From NCBI RefSeq assembly GCF_001305965.1, contig NZ_JXQC01000003.1, forward strand, positions 2,380,861 through 2,444,860: DNA of 64,000 nucleotides. Direction: 5' to 3'. Position numbers and translations under genes: made by a program. The stretch's first letter is position 1. Each line of letters starts with the position of its first letter. The DNA comes from Erythrobacter sp. SG61-1L. GTDB taxonomy: Bacteria > Pseudomonadota > Alphaproteobacteria > Sphingomonadales > Sphingomonadaceae. Shown one piece after another: positions 35,360 to 43,696 of this stretch. The notes under the pieces were generated by a model that ran no database searches, had not been told where the DNA came from, and saw nothing but the letters and a program-made list of their open reading frames with translations.

Positions 35360-36249
35360 GCAAGGCACGCGGCAATCGGCGGACAGACAAGCGTAAGCGC
35401 ACGCTGGTGACGCCGGAAGGGCTGAGCCTGCCCATCACCATAGCCAGCAGAGGTGCCCGCGCGGCTGCCCTGATTCTGGACATGATCTTCATGGCCGTGA
35501 TCCAGGTTTCGGTCACGCTGGCGCTGATTGCGATCATGGGCGGGATAGTAATGAACGGCGGGGACAAGGGGCCGGGCGAATTCCTCGCCGTGGTCTGGAT
35601 CATCGCCATGTTCCTGTTCCGCTATGGCTATTTCCTGTATTTCGAACTCGGTCCGCGCGGGGCCACGCCGGGCAAGCGCATTCTGGGCATCCGCATCGCC
35701 GCGCGCGATGGCGGCAGGCTGAGCGTGAATGCCGTGATCGCGCGCAACCTGCTGCGCGACATCGAACTGTTCCTGCCGCTGACATATCTCATCATCAGCC
35801 TGGCCACCGGCGGCGCGGATAATTGGGCCATCTTCGCCTGGCTGGCGGTTTTCGTACTGTTCCCCTTCGTCAACCGGGACGCCCTGCGCGCAGGCGATGT
35901 GGTTGCGGGCACATGGGTGGTGGAAATGCCCCGGCGCAAGCTGGAACAGGCCATGTCGCTGGGCGAGGCAGCGCGGGGCCGTTCCGTGGCGACCGGCGCG
36001 CAATATCGCTTCGGCGAGGCCGAGCTTTCGGTCTATGGCGAATATGAATTGCAGACGCTGGAACGCGTGCTGCGCGAAAACAATGAAGAGGCGCTGGTGG
36101 CGGTGGCCACGGCGATCTGCAACAAGATCGGCTGGTCGGCCGGATCGGGGGACGAGCGGGCTTTTCTCGAAGCCTTCTACGCCCAGCTCCGCGCCCGGCT
36201 GGAACAGGGCATGCGCTTCGGCAAGCGCAAGGCGGATAAATTCTCATGA
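35356..36249 (+). CDS. RDD family membrane protein
   Basis: 297 residues from the ATG at 35356. The RDD region carries ASRGARAAALILDMIFM (R and D of TM1), a second helix, GPRGATPGKRILGIRI and ARNLLRDIELFLPL, then TM helices to about residue 180 with FVNRDALRAGDVVAGTWVV closing the domain. A cytoplasmic tail of about 110 charged residues (ELQTLERVLRENNEEALVA) follows and is longer than in the minimal family. It overlaps SpoIIM and the next GNAT gene by ATGA. Transport or scaffold role unproven. Confidence 0.87.
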   Translation: MSKARGNRRTDKRKRTLVTPEGLSLPITIASRGARAAALILDMIFMAVIQVSVTLALIAIMGGIVMNGGDKGPGEFLAVVWIIAMFLFRYGYFLYFELGPRGATPGKRILGIRIAARDGGRLSVNAVIARNLLRDIELFLPLTYLIISLATGGADNWAIFAWLAVFVLFPFVNRDALRAGDVVAGTWVVEMPRRKLEQAMSLGEAARGRSVATGAQYRFGEAELSVYGEYELQTLERVLRENNEEALVAVATAICNKIGWSAGSGDERAFLEAFYAQLRARLEQGMRFGKRKADKFS

Positions 36250-36782
36250 GCGAAACCAAGGCAAAGATCACCCTTCGCGAAGCCACGCAGGCCGACATTC
36301 CGGCCCTTGCCGCGCTGGGCCGCGACAGCTTTGTCGCCAAGTTCGGCCATATCTATTCGCAGGAAAACCTCGACGCCTTCCTGGCCGAGACCTTCAGCGA
36401 GGAAGCGATCGGCAGGGAGCTGGCGGATGAGGGCCGCCTCTACCGCCTCGCCTTCGACGAAGCGGGCGAACTGGCCGGCTATTGCAAGATCGCATTCAAA
36501 TCCGCCTTCCCCGACCATGCGCGGGGCCAGCGCGCAATGGAACTGAAGCAGCTCTATGCCGCGCCCGACAGGGTGGGGCAGGGCATCGGCGCGCTGCTGA
36601 TGGATTGGGCGATGGACCAGTTCCGCACGCGCGGCGCGGATGAAGTGCACCTGTCGGTTTTCTCCGAGAATCCCGGCGCCCACAAATTCTACCGCCGCTA
36701 TGGCTTCGACAAGCTGGCGGACATCTATTTCTGGGTGGGCGACCACCGCGACGACGAGTTCCTGTTCGCGCGGATGCTGTGA
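36246..36782 (+). CDS. GNAT family N-acetyltransferase
   Basis: 178 residues. The GNAT fold is clear: REATQADIPALAALGRDSF at the N-terminus, motif A around QLYAAPDRVGQGIGALLMDW with the QGIG acetyl-CoA loop, and the C-terminal SVFSENPGAHKFYRRYGFDK block. Substrate unknown. It is coupled by ATGA to the RDD gene, and is the last gene of the MoxR-linked operon before a palindromic repeat. It may be a passenger rather than part of the complex. Confidence 0.88.
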   Translation: MSETKAKITLREATQADIPALAALGRDSFVAKFGHIYSQENLDAFLAETFSEEAIGRELADEGRLYRLAFDEAGELAGYCKIAFKSAFPDHARGQRAMELKQLYAAPDRVGQGIGALLMDWAMDQFRTRGADEVHLSVFSENPGAHKFYRRYGFDKLADIYFWVGDHRDDEFLFARML

Positions 36783-36792
36783 GGGGTTTCTC

Positions 36793-36878
36793 TCGTCATT
36801 GCGAGGAGCGGAGCGACGAAGCAATCCAGGGCGGAACGCGATTGGCGCTGGATTGCTTCGCTTCGCTCGCAATGACGA
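36793..36878. repeat. Dispersed palindromic repeat, TCGTCATTGCGAG family, copy 3
   Basis: An 86-base copy with the family ends and inner GCAATCCAG / CTGGATTGC arms, between the convergent GNAT and antiporter genes. It may act as the operon's end hairpin. Confidence 0.8.
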
Positions 36879-36882
36879 AAGA

Positions 36883-38643
36883 CTAAGGCTCCCCGACCCG
36901 CCTCGGCTCAGTGAGGATCTTCTCGCGCGAGCTGCGCACGTCGCCTGAGGCGAACTGGTCATGCAGGCGCTCGCGATCATTGGCGCGGAAGGCGTCTTCG
37001 GCGCGTTCGATCTCGTCCTGACCCAGCCCGAGATTTTCCAGCGCCATGCGGCCCATGGCCACGGCTGATTCCAGCACTTCGCGCATCACGTAATTCACCG
37101 GGCTGCCGTGCAGCGCGATCACGCTGCGCCGGTCAAACCCGCGCACATAGATCGCCGCTTGCGGGAAGGCTTCATGCACGGCCTCCACAAGGCCCGGCTC
37201 GGCCTGATCGCGATCGATGCAGAAGGCGATCAACTGGGCTTCCCCTGCCCCGGCCTGCCGCAGCAGGTCCAGCCGCGTGCCGTCCCCGAAATAGACCTTG
37301 GCGCCGAACTGGCTGGCCACGTCGATCATGTCCACATCGCGGTCGATCAGGGTCACGGGAATGCCGCCCGCCATCAGCATTTGCGCCACTGTCTGGCCGA
37401 AGCGGCCATAGCCCACCACCAGCGCCTGCGCGCCGTCGGCCTTCGGCCCATCCCGCGTGGCGAGCTTGGCATCGGGCACCTGCCGCACACGCTTGGTGGC
37501 CAGCATCAGGAAGGGCGTGGTCGCCATGGAGAGCGTGATGATCGCCCCGAACAGGCTGGCGGCCTGCGGCTCGATCAGCAGCGCTTCCTGTGCCTGTGCG
37601 AACAATACGAAGCCGAATTCGCCGCCCTGACTCAGCAGCAGGCCGAGGCCCAGCGCACTGCGCCAGGGCATGCGAAATGCCGTGGCGATGCCGAAGATCA
37701 CGGCAACCTTGGTGGCAATCAGCGCCGCGGCCATGGCGGCAACGAAGAAGGGGTGTTCCGCAATCGCCCGCAGGTCGAGCAACATGCCCACCGAAAGGAA
37801 GAACAGGCCCAGCAGGATGGAGCGGAACGGTTCCACATCCGCCTCCAGCTCGTGCCGATAGGGGGAATCGGCCAGCATCACGCCCGCGATGAAGGCGCCC
37901 AGCGCGGTGGAAAGGCCCAGCATTTCCATCAGCGCGGCCGAGGCGATCACCGTGAACAGGGCCGTGACGACGAACATCTCGCGCTCGCCCAGATTGCCGA
38001 TCAGGCCGAAGAGCGGACGGATCAGGAAGCGCCCCGCCGCAATCAGCCCCACAATGGCCGCCGCCGTATAGAGCACCAGCAGCCAGCCCGGAGGGCCGCC
38101 CGCATCCAGCGGATTACGGCTCATCGCCGCGATCACGGTGATAAGCGGGATGATCGACAGATCCTGGAACAGCAATATGGCAAAGGCCCGCTCGCCAAAG
38201 GGAGTGCGCAGGCGTCCGGCCGATTGCAGCATGGGCAGCACCTGCGCGGTAGAGGACAGGGCCAGCGGCAGGCCCAGCGCCAGCGCCGCTTCGGGCGTGA
38301 AGCTGGTGAACAGGAAGATGATCCCGCTCACCGCCAGCCCGCACAGCACCACCTGCAACAGGCCCAGCCCGAAAATCTCGCGCTTCATGCGCCACAAGCG
38401 CTGCGGCGAAAGTTCCAGCCCCACGATGAACAGCAGCAGGGTGATGCCCAGTTCGGCAATGCCGATCTTCTGTTCCGCATCGCCCACAAGGCCCAGCACC
38501 TGCGGGCCGACCACGGCGCCGGCCACCAGATAGCCCAGCGTGGCGCCCAGCCCCAAACGGCGGAAGACGAGCACGAAGAACAGCGCAAAGCCCAGCAGCA
38601 GGAACCCGTCATGCAGCAAGGACGCCTGGCCAGCTTCTTCCAT
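36883..38643 (-). CDS. Monovalent cation:proton antiporter-2 (CPA2) family with TrkA-N domain
   Basis: 586 residues. A membrane domain of about 12 helices (10-390) of the Na+/H+ exchanger fold is followed by a cytosolic TrkA-N/RCK domain (about 400-520; ALVVGYGRFGQTVAQMLMAG). The NAD-binding GYGRFGQ loop and downstream DRDVDMIDVASQFG are typical. Organisation matches KefB/KefC/YbaL-type K+/H+ antiporters. The acidic C-terminal tail is short. No ancillary KefF/KefG gene is nearby, so glutathione gating is not indicated. Confidence 0.9.
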   Translation of the reverse strand: MEEAGQASLLHDGFLLLGFALFFVLVFRRLGLGATLGYLVAGAVVGPQVLGLVGDAEQKIGIAELGITLLLFIVGLELSPQRLWRMKREIFGLGLLQVVLCGLAVSGIIFLFTSFTPEAALALGLPLALSSTAQVLPMLQSAGRLRTPFGERAFAILLFQDLSIIPLITVIAAMSRNPLDAGGPPGWLLVLYTAAAIVGLIAAGRFLIRPLFGLIGNLGEREMFVVTALFTVIASAALMEMLGLSTALGAFIAGVMLADSPYRHELEADVEPFRSILLGLFFLSVGMLLDLRAIAEHPFFVAAMAAALIATKVAVIFGIATAFRMPWRSALGLGLLLSQGGEFGFVLFAQAQEALLIEPQAASLFGAIITLSMATTPFLMLATKRVRQVPDAKLATRDGPKADGAQALVVGYGRFGQTVAQMLMAGGIPVTLIDRDVDMIDVASQFGAKVYFGDGTRLDLLRQAGAGEAQLIAFCIDRDQAEPGLVEAVHEAFPQAAIYVRGFDRRSVIALHGSPVNYVMREVLESAVAMGRMALENLGLGQDEIERAEDAFRANDRERLHDQFASGDVRSSREKILTEPRRVGEP

Positions 38644-38802
38644 TACCCGTCTTTCCGATCAGCCCGTTGGGGCAGCTTCTTGGGCCGAATCCGGCAGGGG
38701 CGCAACCCGCGCATCTGCCCCGCGCCGATGGACGCGGGGCGCCAAGAAGTTGGGCGCTGCGCTCCATTGCTCCGGCCCGGCCGCCCGTCCATTGCGGGCG
38801 CC

Positions 38803-39696
38803 ATGCAGACTTTCCAACCCATCGTGGCGCTCGATGCGCGGGCCGAACTTGGCGAAAGCCCCATCTGGCATGCAGGCGAAAAGCGGCTCTATTGGGTCGA
38901 TATCTTCCGCAGCGAGTTGCACCGCTTCGATCCCGCCACTGGCACGGATGAAAGCCGCGCCTTCGATCAGGCGCTGGGCTGCTTCGCCTTCCGCGCCGGG
39001 GGCGGCTTCCTGCTGGCGATGAAGGACGGGCTGGCCACGCTGGACAGCTGGGATGCGCAGCCCGTGCCCTATGGCGATCAGATGCTGGCGGGCAAGGCGG
39101 ACCTCAGGCTCAACGATGGCTGCACCGATCCTGCCGGGCGTTTCTGGGTCGGTTCGGTGAACGAAGCGAAAAGCGCGACTGACGCCGCGCTCTATCGCGC
39201 CGATGCCGATGGCACGGTGACTTTCCTCGAAGGCGGGATGACCACCTGTAATTCGGCAGGCTTTTCGGCTGACGGCACCATGTTCTGCCATGCCGACAGC
39301 CCCAGCCACATGCTGCGCGCCTATGATGCCGATCCGGCCAGCGGCGCCCTGTCCAACCGGCGCATCCTGCACCACTTCCCCGAAGGGAAGGGCACGCCCG
39401 ATGGCGGCTGGTTCGACATGGAAGGCTGTTTCTGGGTGGCGCTGTTCGGCCTGTCCGACGGGGGCGGCAAGGTGGTGCGCCTTTCGCCGCAGGGCGAGAT
39501 TCTCGCCACGGTAGAGATTCCCACGCACCGCACCACCATGATCGGCTTCGGCGGGGAGGACATGCGCACCGCCTATGTCACCAGCGCCCGCGCGCTGATG
39601 AGCGACGCGGAACTGGAACGCCACCCCCATGCAGGCGCGATCTTCTCCTTCCAGGTGGACGTCCCCGGCGTGCCCGCCACGCCCTTTGCGGGGTGA
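38803..39696 (+). CDS. SMP-30/gluconolactonase family protein
   Basis: 297 residues from the ATG at 38803. Six-bladed beta-propeller lactonase; members open sugar lactones such as gluconolactone or arabinonolactone. Metal-site residues are visible as the early Glu in ELGESPIWHAGEKRLYWVDI, Asn in RLNDGCTDPAGRFWVGSV, and Asp in GTPDGGWFDMEGCFWVALF. These match the Ca/Zn-binding Glu-Asn-Asp set. It is not linked to other sugar genes except the distant IlvD/Edd dehydratase at the window start. Divergent from the antiporter. Confidence 0.9.
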   Translation: MQTFQPIVALDARAELGESPIWHAGEKRLYWVDIFRSELHRFDPATGTDESRAFDQALGCFAFRAGGGFLLAMKDGLATLDSWDAQPVPYGDQMLAGKADLRLNDGCTDPAGRFWVGSVNEAKSATDAALYRADADGTVTFLEGGMTTCNSAGFSADGTMFCHADSPSHMLRAYDADPASGALSNRRILHHFPEGKGTPDGGWFDMEGCFWVALFGLSDGGGKVVRLSPQGEILATVEIPTHRTTMIGFGGEDMRTAYVTSARALMSDAELERHPHAGAIFSFQVDVPGVPATPFAG

Positions 39697-39796
39697 GCCC
39701 TTGGGGTAGTCGCCATTTGCAGGCCGGCATGGGCTGAATGGCGGCTGCCCCAAAGCGTCATTGTCCGGCAACGCGCTTGCCCCTATATCGCGGACC

Positions 39797-40936
39797 ATGT
39801 CTTCCATCCGTCCCTGGCGCGACATCATGCGCCGCAAGAGCCGCCAGATCATGGTCGGCAATGTGCCCGTTGGCGGCGATGCGCCGATCACGGTGCAGAC
39901 CATGACCAACACGCTCACGTCAGATCCCGTGGCGACGATCGACCAGATCCGCCGCTGCGAGGAAGCGGGGGCGGACATCATCCGCGTTTCCTGCCCGGAT
40001 GTGGAAAGCACCGCCGCCTTCAAGCAGATCGCCAGGGCCGCCCGCGTGCCGCTCGTGGCGGACATCCACTTCCACTACAAGCGCGCGCTGGAAGCGGCAG
40101 ATGCGGGCGCGGCCTGCCTGCGGATCAATCCCGGCAATATCGGCAGCAGCGAACGCGTGGCCGAAGTGGTGCGCGCGGCCAAGGCCAATGGCTGTTCCAT
40201 CCGCATCGGCGTGAATGCGGGCAGCCTTGAGAAGGATCTGCTGGAAAAATACGGCGAACCCTGCCCTGAGGCTCTGGTCGAAAGCGCGCTCGATCATATC
40301 AAGCTGCTGCAGGATCACGATTTCCACGAATACAAGGTGGCGGTGAAAGCCAGCGACGTATTCCTGGCGGTCGCGGCCTATATGGGCCTGGCCGAAGCAG
40401 TGGACTGCCCGCTGCATCTGGGCATTACCGAGGCGGGCGGGCTGATCGGCGGCACGGTGAAAAGCTCCATCGGCATCGGCAATCTGCTGTGGGCCGGGAT
40501 CGGCGATACGATCCGCGTCTCCCTCTCGGCCGAGCCGGAGGAAGAAGTCCGCGTCGGCTATGAAATCCTCAAGAGCCTCGGCCTGCGCACGCGCGGGGTG
40601 CGCGTCGTCTCCTGCCCCAGCTGCGCGCGGCAGGGCTTCGACGTGATCCGCACCGTCGCCGCGCTGGAAGACCGGCTGAGCCACATCAAGACGCCGATGA
40701 GCGTTTCCGTGCTGGGCTGCGTGGTCAACGGGCCGGGCGAAGCGCGCGAGACGGATATCGGCATTACCGGCGGCGGCGCGGGCAAGCACATGGTCTATCT
40801 TTCGGGTGTGACCGACCACCATGTGAACGATGCCGACATGCTGGATCACATCGTGAAGCTGGTGGAAGCCAAGGCGGCCGAAATCGACGCAGGCACTTCC
40901 GTCAGCATGGATACGATCCACGGGAAGGCGGCATGA
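39797..40936 (+). CDS. ispG: (E)-4-hydroxy-3-methylbut-2-enyl-diphosphate synthase
   Basis: 379 residues from the ATG at 39797. IspG is the penultimate MEP-pathway enzyme, making HMBPP with a [4Fe-4S] cluster. Cluster ligands C273 and C276 ([10 protein letters not shown]), C308 ([12 protein letters not shown]) and E315 are present. The TIM-barrel half starts [20 protein letters not shown]. This is the short two-domain bacterial form. The stop overlaps the next small gene (ATGA). Confidence 0.97.
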   Translation: MSSIRPWRDIMRRKSRQIMVGNVPVGGDAPITVQTMTNTLTSDPVATIDQIRRCEEAGADIIRVSCPDVESTAAFKQIARAARVPLVADIHFHYKRALEAADAGAACLRINPGNIGSSERVAEVVRAAKANGCSIRIGVNAGSLEKDLLEKYGEPCPEALVESALDHIKLLQDHDFHEYKVAVKASDVFLAVAAYMGLAEAVDCPLHLGITEAGGLIGGTVKSSIGIGNLLWAGIGDTIRVSLSAEPEEEVRVGYEILKSLGLRTRGVRVVSCPSCARQGFDVIRTVAALEDRLSHIKTPMSVSVLGCVVNGPGEARETDIGITGGGAGKHMVYLSGVTDHHVNDADMLDHIVKLVEAKAAEIDAGTSVSMDTIHGKAA

Positions 40937-41262
40937 AGCACAAGCCCGCCCCGACGGTTCTGCCGGTCGAGGCGGACAGCGCCCTGCCCGCCACGCACAA
41001 GCCCTCCCTTTCGCGCGGTGCGGTCGCAACCGGGGCCAGCGCCACGGGAGCATCGGCAACCGGCGCGGCTGCACTGGGCAGCGGCGCGATCGGGGCGATT
41101 GCCATCGGAGCCTTCGCGCTGGGGGCCTTTGCCGTCGGCGCGCTCGCCATCGGGCGGCTCGGTGTAGGCAGCTTGGGTATCGGCAAGGCCCGCATCCGCA
41201 AATTGAGGATCGACGAGTTGGAAGTCGGCCGCATCATCCAGACTGGCACTGACGAAAAATGA
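40933..41262 (+). CDS. Small protein with 14 tandem five-residue (GAxA[ILVT]) repeats
   Basis: 109 residues, unrecognised. Residues 29-98 are fourteen consecutive pentads of form G-[AS]-x-A-[TILV], such as [15 protein letters not shown] and GRLGV, drifting to charged versions ([15 protein letters not shown]) at the end. A hydrophobic residue recurs every fifth position. That periodicity fits a right-handed quadrilateral beta-helix of pentapeptide-repeat style, though the Asn/Asp-Leu signature is absent. A membrane-inserted glycine-zipper-like hairpin is an alternative. It is coupled by ATGA at both ends, to ispG and to a GNAT. No signal peptide. Confidence 0.75.
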   Translation: MKHKPAPTVLPVEADSALPATHKPSLSRGAVATGASATGASATGAAALGSGAIGAIAIGAFALGAFAVGALAIGRLGVGSLGIGKARIRKLRIDELEVGRIIQTGTDEK

Positions 41263-41753
41263 ATCTTTCCATCCGCGCGGCTGCCCCCGCCGACATGCCC
41301 CTGATCGCCTCGCTGATCCGGGCACTGGCCGAGTACGAAAAGCTCTCCCACGAAGTCCGCTTCGACGAGGCGGTGCTGGAGCAGAAACTGTTCGGGCCCC
41401 GTCCGTATGCTGAAGTGCTGATCGGCGAAGTGGATGGCGTGGCGCGCGGCTTCGCGCTGTTCTTCCATAATTTCTCCACTTTCGAAGGGCGTCCGGGGAT
41501 TTACCTCGAAGATCTGTTCGTCATGCCCGAAGCGCGCGGGGCGGGCCTCGGCAAGGCGCTGCTGACCGAACTCGCCCGGCTGGCCGTGGAACGCGATTGC
41601 GCCCGGCTGGAATGGTGGGTGCTGGACTGGAACGAACCTTCCATCGGCTTCTACAAATCGCTCGGCGCGAAGATGATGGACGAATGGACCGTAATGCGCG
41701 TGGACGGCGATGCACTGACCGCGCTGGCAGGGCAGGCCGAAAGCGGTTCCTGA
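41259..41753 (+). CDS. GNAT family N-acetyltransferase (SSAT-like)
   Basis: 164 residues. Closest in style to spermidine/diamine acetyltransferases: RALAEYEKLSHEV at the start, FFHNFSTFEGRPGIYLEDLF, motif A MPEARGAGLGKALLTELARL, and WWVLDWNEPSIGFYKSLGAK near the end. The family acetylates polyamines, thialysine or similar amines with acetyl-CoA; exact substrate not known. ATGA overlap with the pentad-repeat gene. Confidence 0.9.
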   Translation: MNLSIRAAAPADMPLIASLIRALAEYEKLSHEVRFDEAVLEQKLFGPRPYAEVLIGEVDGVARGFALFFHNFSTFEGRPGIYLEDLFVMPEARGAGLGKALLTELARLAVERDCARLEWWVLDWNEPSIGFYKSLGAKMMDEWTVMRVDGDALTALAGQAESGS

Positions 41754-41853
41754 CCGGCTCCTCCGCAAAGGCACTAATTGTCTGAGCGCGGCCTCTGCTG
41801 AACACTCCCTCCCGTCCGGCCATCGAGCGACGGCGGCAAAGGGGAGAGGAAAT

Positions 41854-42714
41854 ATGCGTGTCTTGATGTGGGCGATTGCCTTCTTCTCATGGCCGTGCGG
41901 AACCGCCCTTGCCCAACAGCCGGCCCCTGCTGCGGGAGCAATGGTTTTCGGCTGCGGGCCATCACCGGAAGAGATCAAAGCCACCGCGTTTGCCCGCCTT
42001 TCCGAGACGGTCCCTTCTCCTGACGAGAGGGAAATCCACTTGGCTGCCGCGCGCGAAGCAATCGCGAGAGTTGCGCAGTTACGCAGCGATGCTCTTGCCG
42101 GAAAGCCAGTCGAAGAGCCCTATAAGTCTGTCAGCTTTTTTGGGGAATTTTTGGCCAAGGCGCCTTCCGAAGAACTTGCCGAACTTTATCGGCGCACTGT
42201 CGAAGATCAGTTCGCCCGCTCGCATTTCTCCGCCGTGGCGGAAAAAAGCAGTTGGGCGGCGGACCTGCCGGAACCGGCCCTCGCTTACGCCTATTACATC
42301 ATCGGATCCGATGTCTGCAGCGCGGACGCAGCCAATATGCTATGGCTAAAAGCCCGGCTCCGCGAACATGGCTGGTACACCATAAGCAAATATGGCTCCT
42401 CAGCGGACCTTGCGGCCTGGATTCTGGTGCAACATGCGGACCGTGATCCGGCCTTCCAGGCCGAAGTTCTCGAAATGCTGGAACCCTTGCTGATCGAGAA
42501 AGAAACGCAGCAGAAGAATTACGCCTATTTGTATGATCGGGTTGCCGTGAATGGGAACCGTCCGCAACGCTATGGCACGCAGGGCCGTTGCATATCCAGC
42601 AAGTGGGAACCGCGCGAGGTTGAAGCTCCTGAAGAACTCGATGCGCGCAGGGCAGCAGTGGAGCTGGAACCGGAAGCGGATTATGCCGCGAGATTTACAT
42701 GCCCTCCCGCCTAG
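41854..42714 (+). CDS. DUF6624-like secreted protein
   Basis: 286 residues with a Sec signal peptide (about 1-20, ending ...GTALA). The mature part is helical. C-terminal NYAYLYDRVAVNGNRPQRYG resembles the DUF6624 signature; the domain assignment is tentative. Several cysteines (C34, one in SDVCSADAAN, one in GRCISSKW, one near the C-terminus) may form periplasmic disulphides. Base composition is lower in GC than its neighbours, with more AT-rich codons, which may indicate more recent acquisition. GAGAGGAAAT precedes the ATG. Function unknown. Confidence 0.7.
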   Translation: MRVLMWAIAFFSWPCGTALAQQPAPAAGAMVFGCGPSPEEIKATAFARLSETVPSPDEREIHLAAAREAIARVAQLRSDALAGKPVEEPYKSVSFFGEFLAKAPSEELAELYRRTVEDQFARSHFSAVAEKSSWAADLPEPALAYAYYIIGSDVCSADAANMLWLKARLREHGWYTISKYGSSADLAAWILVQHADRDPAFQAEVLEMLEPLLIEKETQQKNYAYLYDRVAVNGNRPQRYGTQGRCISSKWEPREVEAPEELDARRAAVELEPEADYAARFTCPPA

Positions 42715-42795
42715 GCCGCATACCACTGCGCGAAACGGCGCGAACAGCGCCCAGCATTCATTTTCCTCTCAGGAATTTTGTGCCATAACAGCGCC

Positions 42796-43419
42796 ATGAG
42801 CACGGCATTCGACAGACGAAATCTGCTGAAGGTCGCAGGCGCCGCCGTCGCAGCGGCTGCCCTGCCCACGCGGGTCTTTGCGCAGGCTTCTCCGCTTACG
42901 GAGCGGGATCGCAAGCTGCTGGAAATCGCGAAGCGCGAGGTTGAGCGGGCGGGCAGCGCATTGTGGCGGACCGATCTGGCCGGGATTGCGGATTACGGCG
43001 TCCATTCGGCCATTCCGCGCTTCCATTTCGCCAATCTGGAAGCGGGCACGGTGCGCAGTTTCCTGGTTGCCCACGGCACGGGATCGGACCCGGATCATTC
43101 CGGTTTCCTGCAGCAATTTTCCAATGTGGAAGGCTCCAACGCCACCAGCCGGGGGGCCTATGTCACCTGGGAATGGTACAAGGGCAAATATGGCACCTCG
43201 ATCCGCCTTGGCGGGCTGGATCAGGATAATTCCAACGCCCTGCCCCGCGCCATCGTGATGCATTCGGCCGATTATGCCACGCAGGCCCATGTCGAGAAAT
43301 GGGGCCGCCTCGGCCGCTCCAATGGCTGCTTCGCCATGAGCCCGGAAGATTTCAACGAAGCCCTGTGGCACCTTTCCGGCGGCCGGTTGCTCTATGCGGA
43401 GCGGCTTGGGCTGGTCTGA
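42796..43419 (+). CDS. Murein L,D-transpeptidase-like protein (YkuD_2 family), Tat signal
   Basis: 207 residues from the ATG at 42796. A twin-arginine-type signal (DRRNLLKVAGAAVAAAALP) leads a periplasmic domain. The catalytic region holds HxxA-like MHSADYATQAHV and the nucleophile cysteine in GRSNGCFAMSPED, as in the L,D-transpeptidase catalytic-like (PF13645) family. Such proteins likely act on peptidoglycan. Another L,D-transpeptidase of a different subfamily lies about 1 kb downstream on the other strand. Confidence 0.85.
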   Translation: MSTAFDRRNLLKVAGAAVAAAALPTRVFAQASPLTERDRKLLEIAKREVERAGSALWRTDLAGIADYGVHSAIPRFHFANLEAGTVRSFLVAHGTGSDPDHSGFLQQFSNVEGSNATSRGAYVTWEWYKGKYGTSIRLGGLDQDNSNALPRAIVMHSADYATQAHVEKWGRLGRSNGCFAMSPEDFNEALWHLSGGRLLYAERLGLV

Positions 43420-43462
43420 GCGCCCGGTTCCCGCAAAGGTCGCTGAGGGCGCCCTCCCTAAT

Positions 43463-43534
43463 TCGTCATTCCCGCGCAGGCGGGAACCCAGTTCGGCGGT
43501 TGCTGCTGGATCCCCGCCTGCGCGGGGATGACGA
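43463..43534. repeat. Dispersed palindromic repeat, TCGTCATTCCCGCG family, copy 1
   Basis: Arms TCGTCATTCCCGCGCAGGCGGG / CCCGCCTGCGCGGGGATGACGA flank a loop of about 30 bases. It lies directly after the YkuD_2 gene and may terminate it. Second copy at 44197. Confidence 0.75.
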
Positions 43535-43554
43535 AGATCGGGTTCAGCCCCCTT

Positions 43555-43633
43555 GGTCATCCCGGACCTGTTCCGGGATCCAGCTTCTTCTCCCCGCCGA
43601 AAAGCTGGACCCCGGAATAAATCCGGGGTGACA
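43555..43633. repeat. Dispersed palindromic repeat, GTCATCCCGGACCTG type
   Basis: Begins GTCATCCCGGACCTGTTCCGGG and ends with CCCCGGAATAAATCCGGGGTGACA, forming an imperfect long hairpin. A third palindromic family in the same gene-poor segment. Confidence 0.65.
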
Positions 43634-43667
43634 TGCGAGGTGATGCAGGCGCATTTGGCGATTTCAA

Positions 43668-43696
43668 TTGACATTACTAACCGTTGCGGTTATATA
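43668..43696 (+). promoter_or_regulatory. Near-consensus sigma70 promoter with a perfect palindromic operator in its spacer
   Basis: TTGACA (43668-43673), a 17-bp spacer and TATATA (43691-43696) make one of the best promoters in the window. The spacer carries the perfect dyad TAACCG-TTG-CGGTTA (43678-43692), a typical position and shape for a TetR-family operator. No recognisable gene follows for 750 bases, so the target is unclear. Confidence 0.7.

Noticed and set aside
37108-39696. A single 862-codon open frame on the plus strand across the CPA2 antiporter and SMP-30 gene
   Set aside because: Only the last 297 codons (from 38803) look like protein; the rest is His/Gln/Arg-rich shadow of the antiporter on the other strand.
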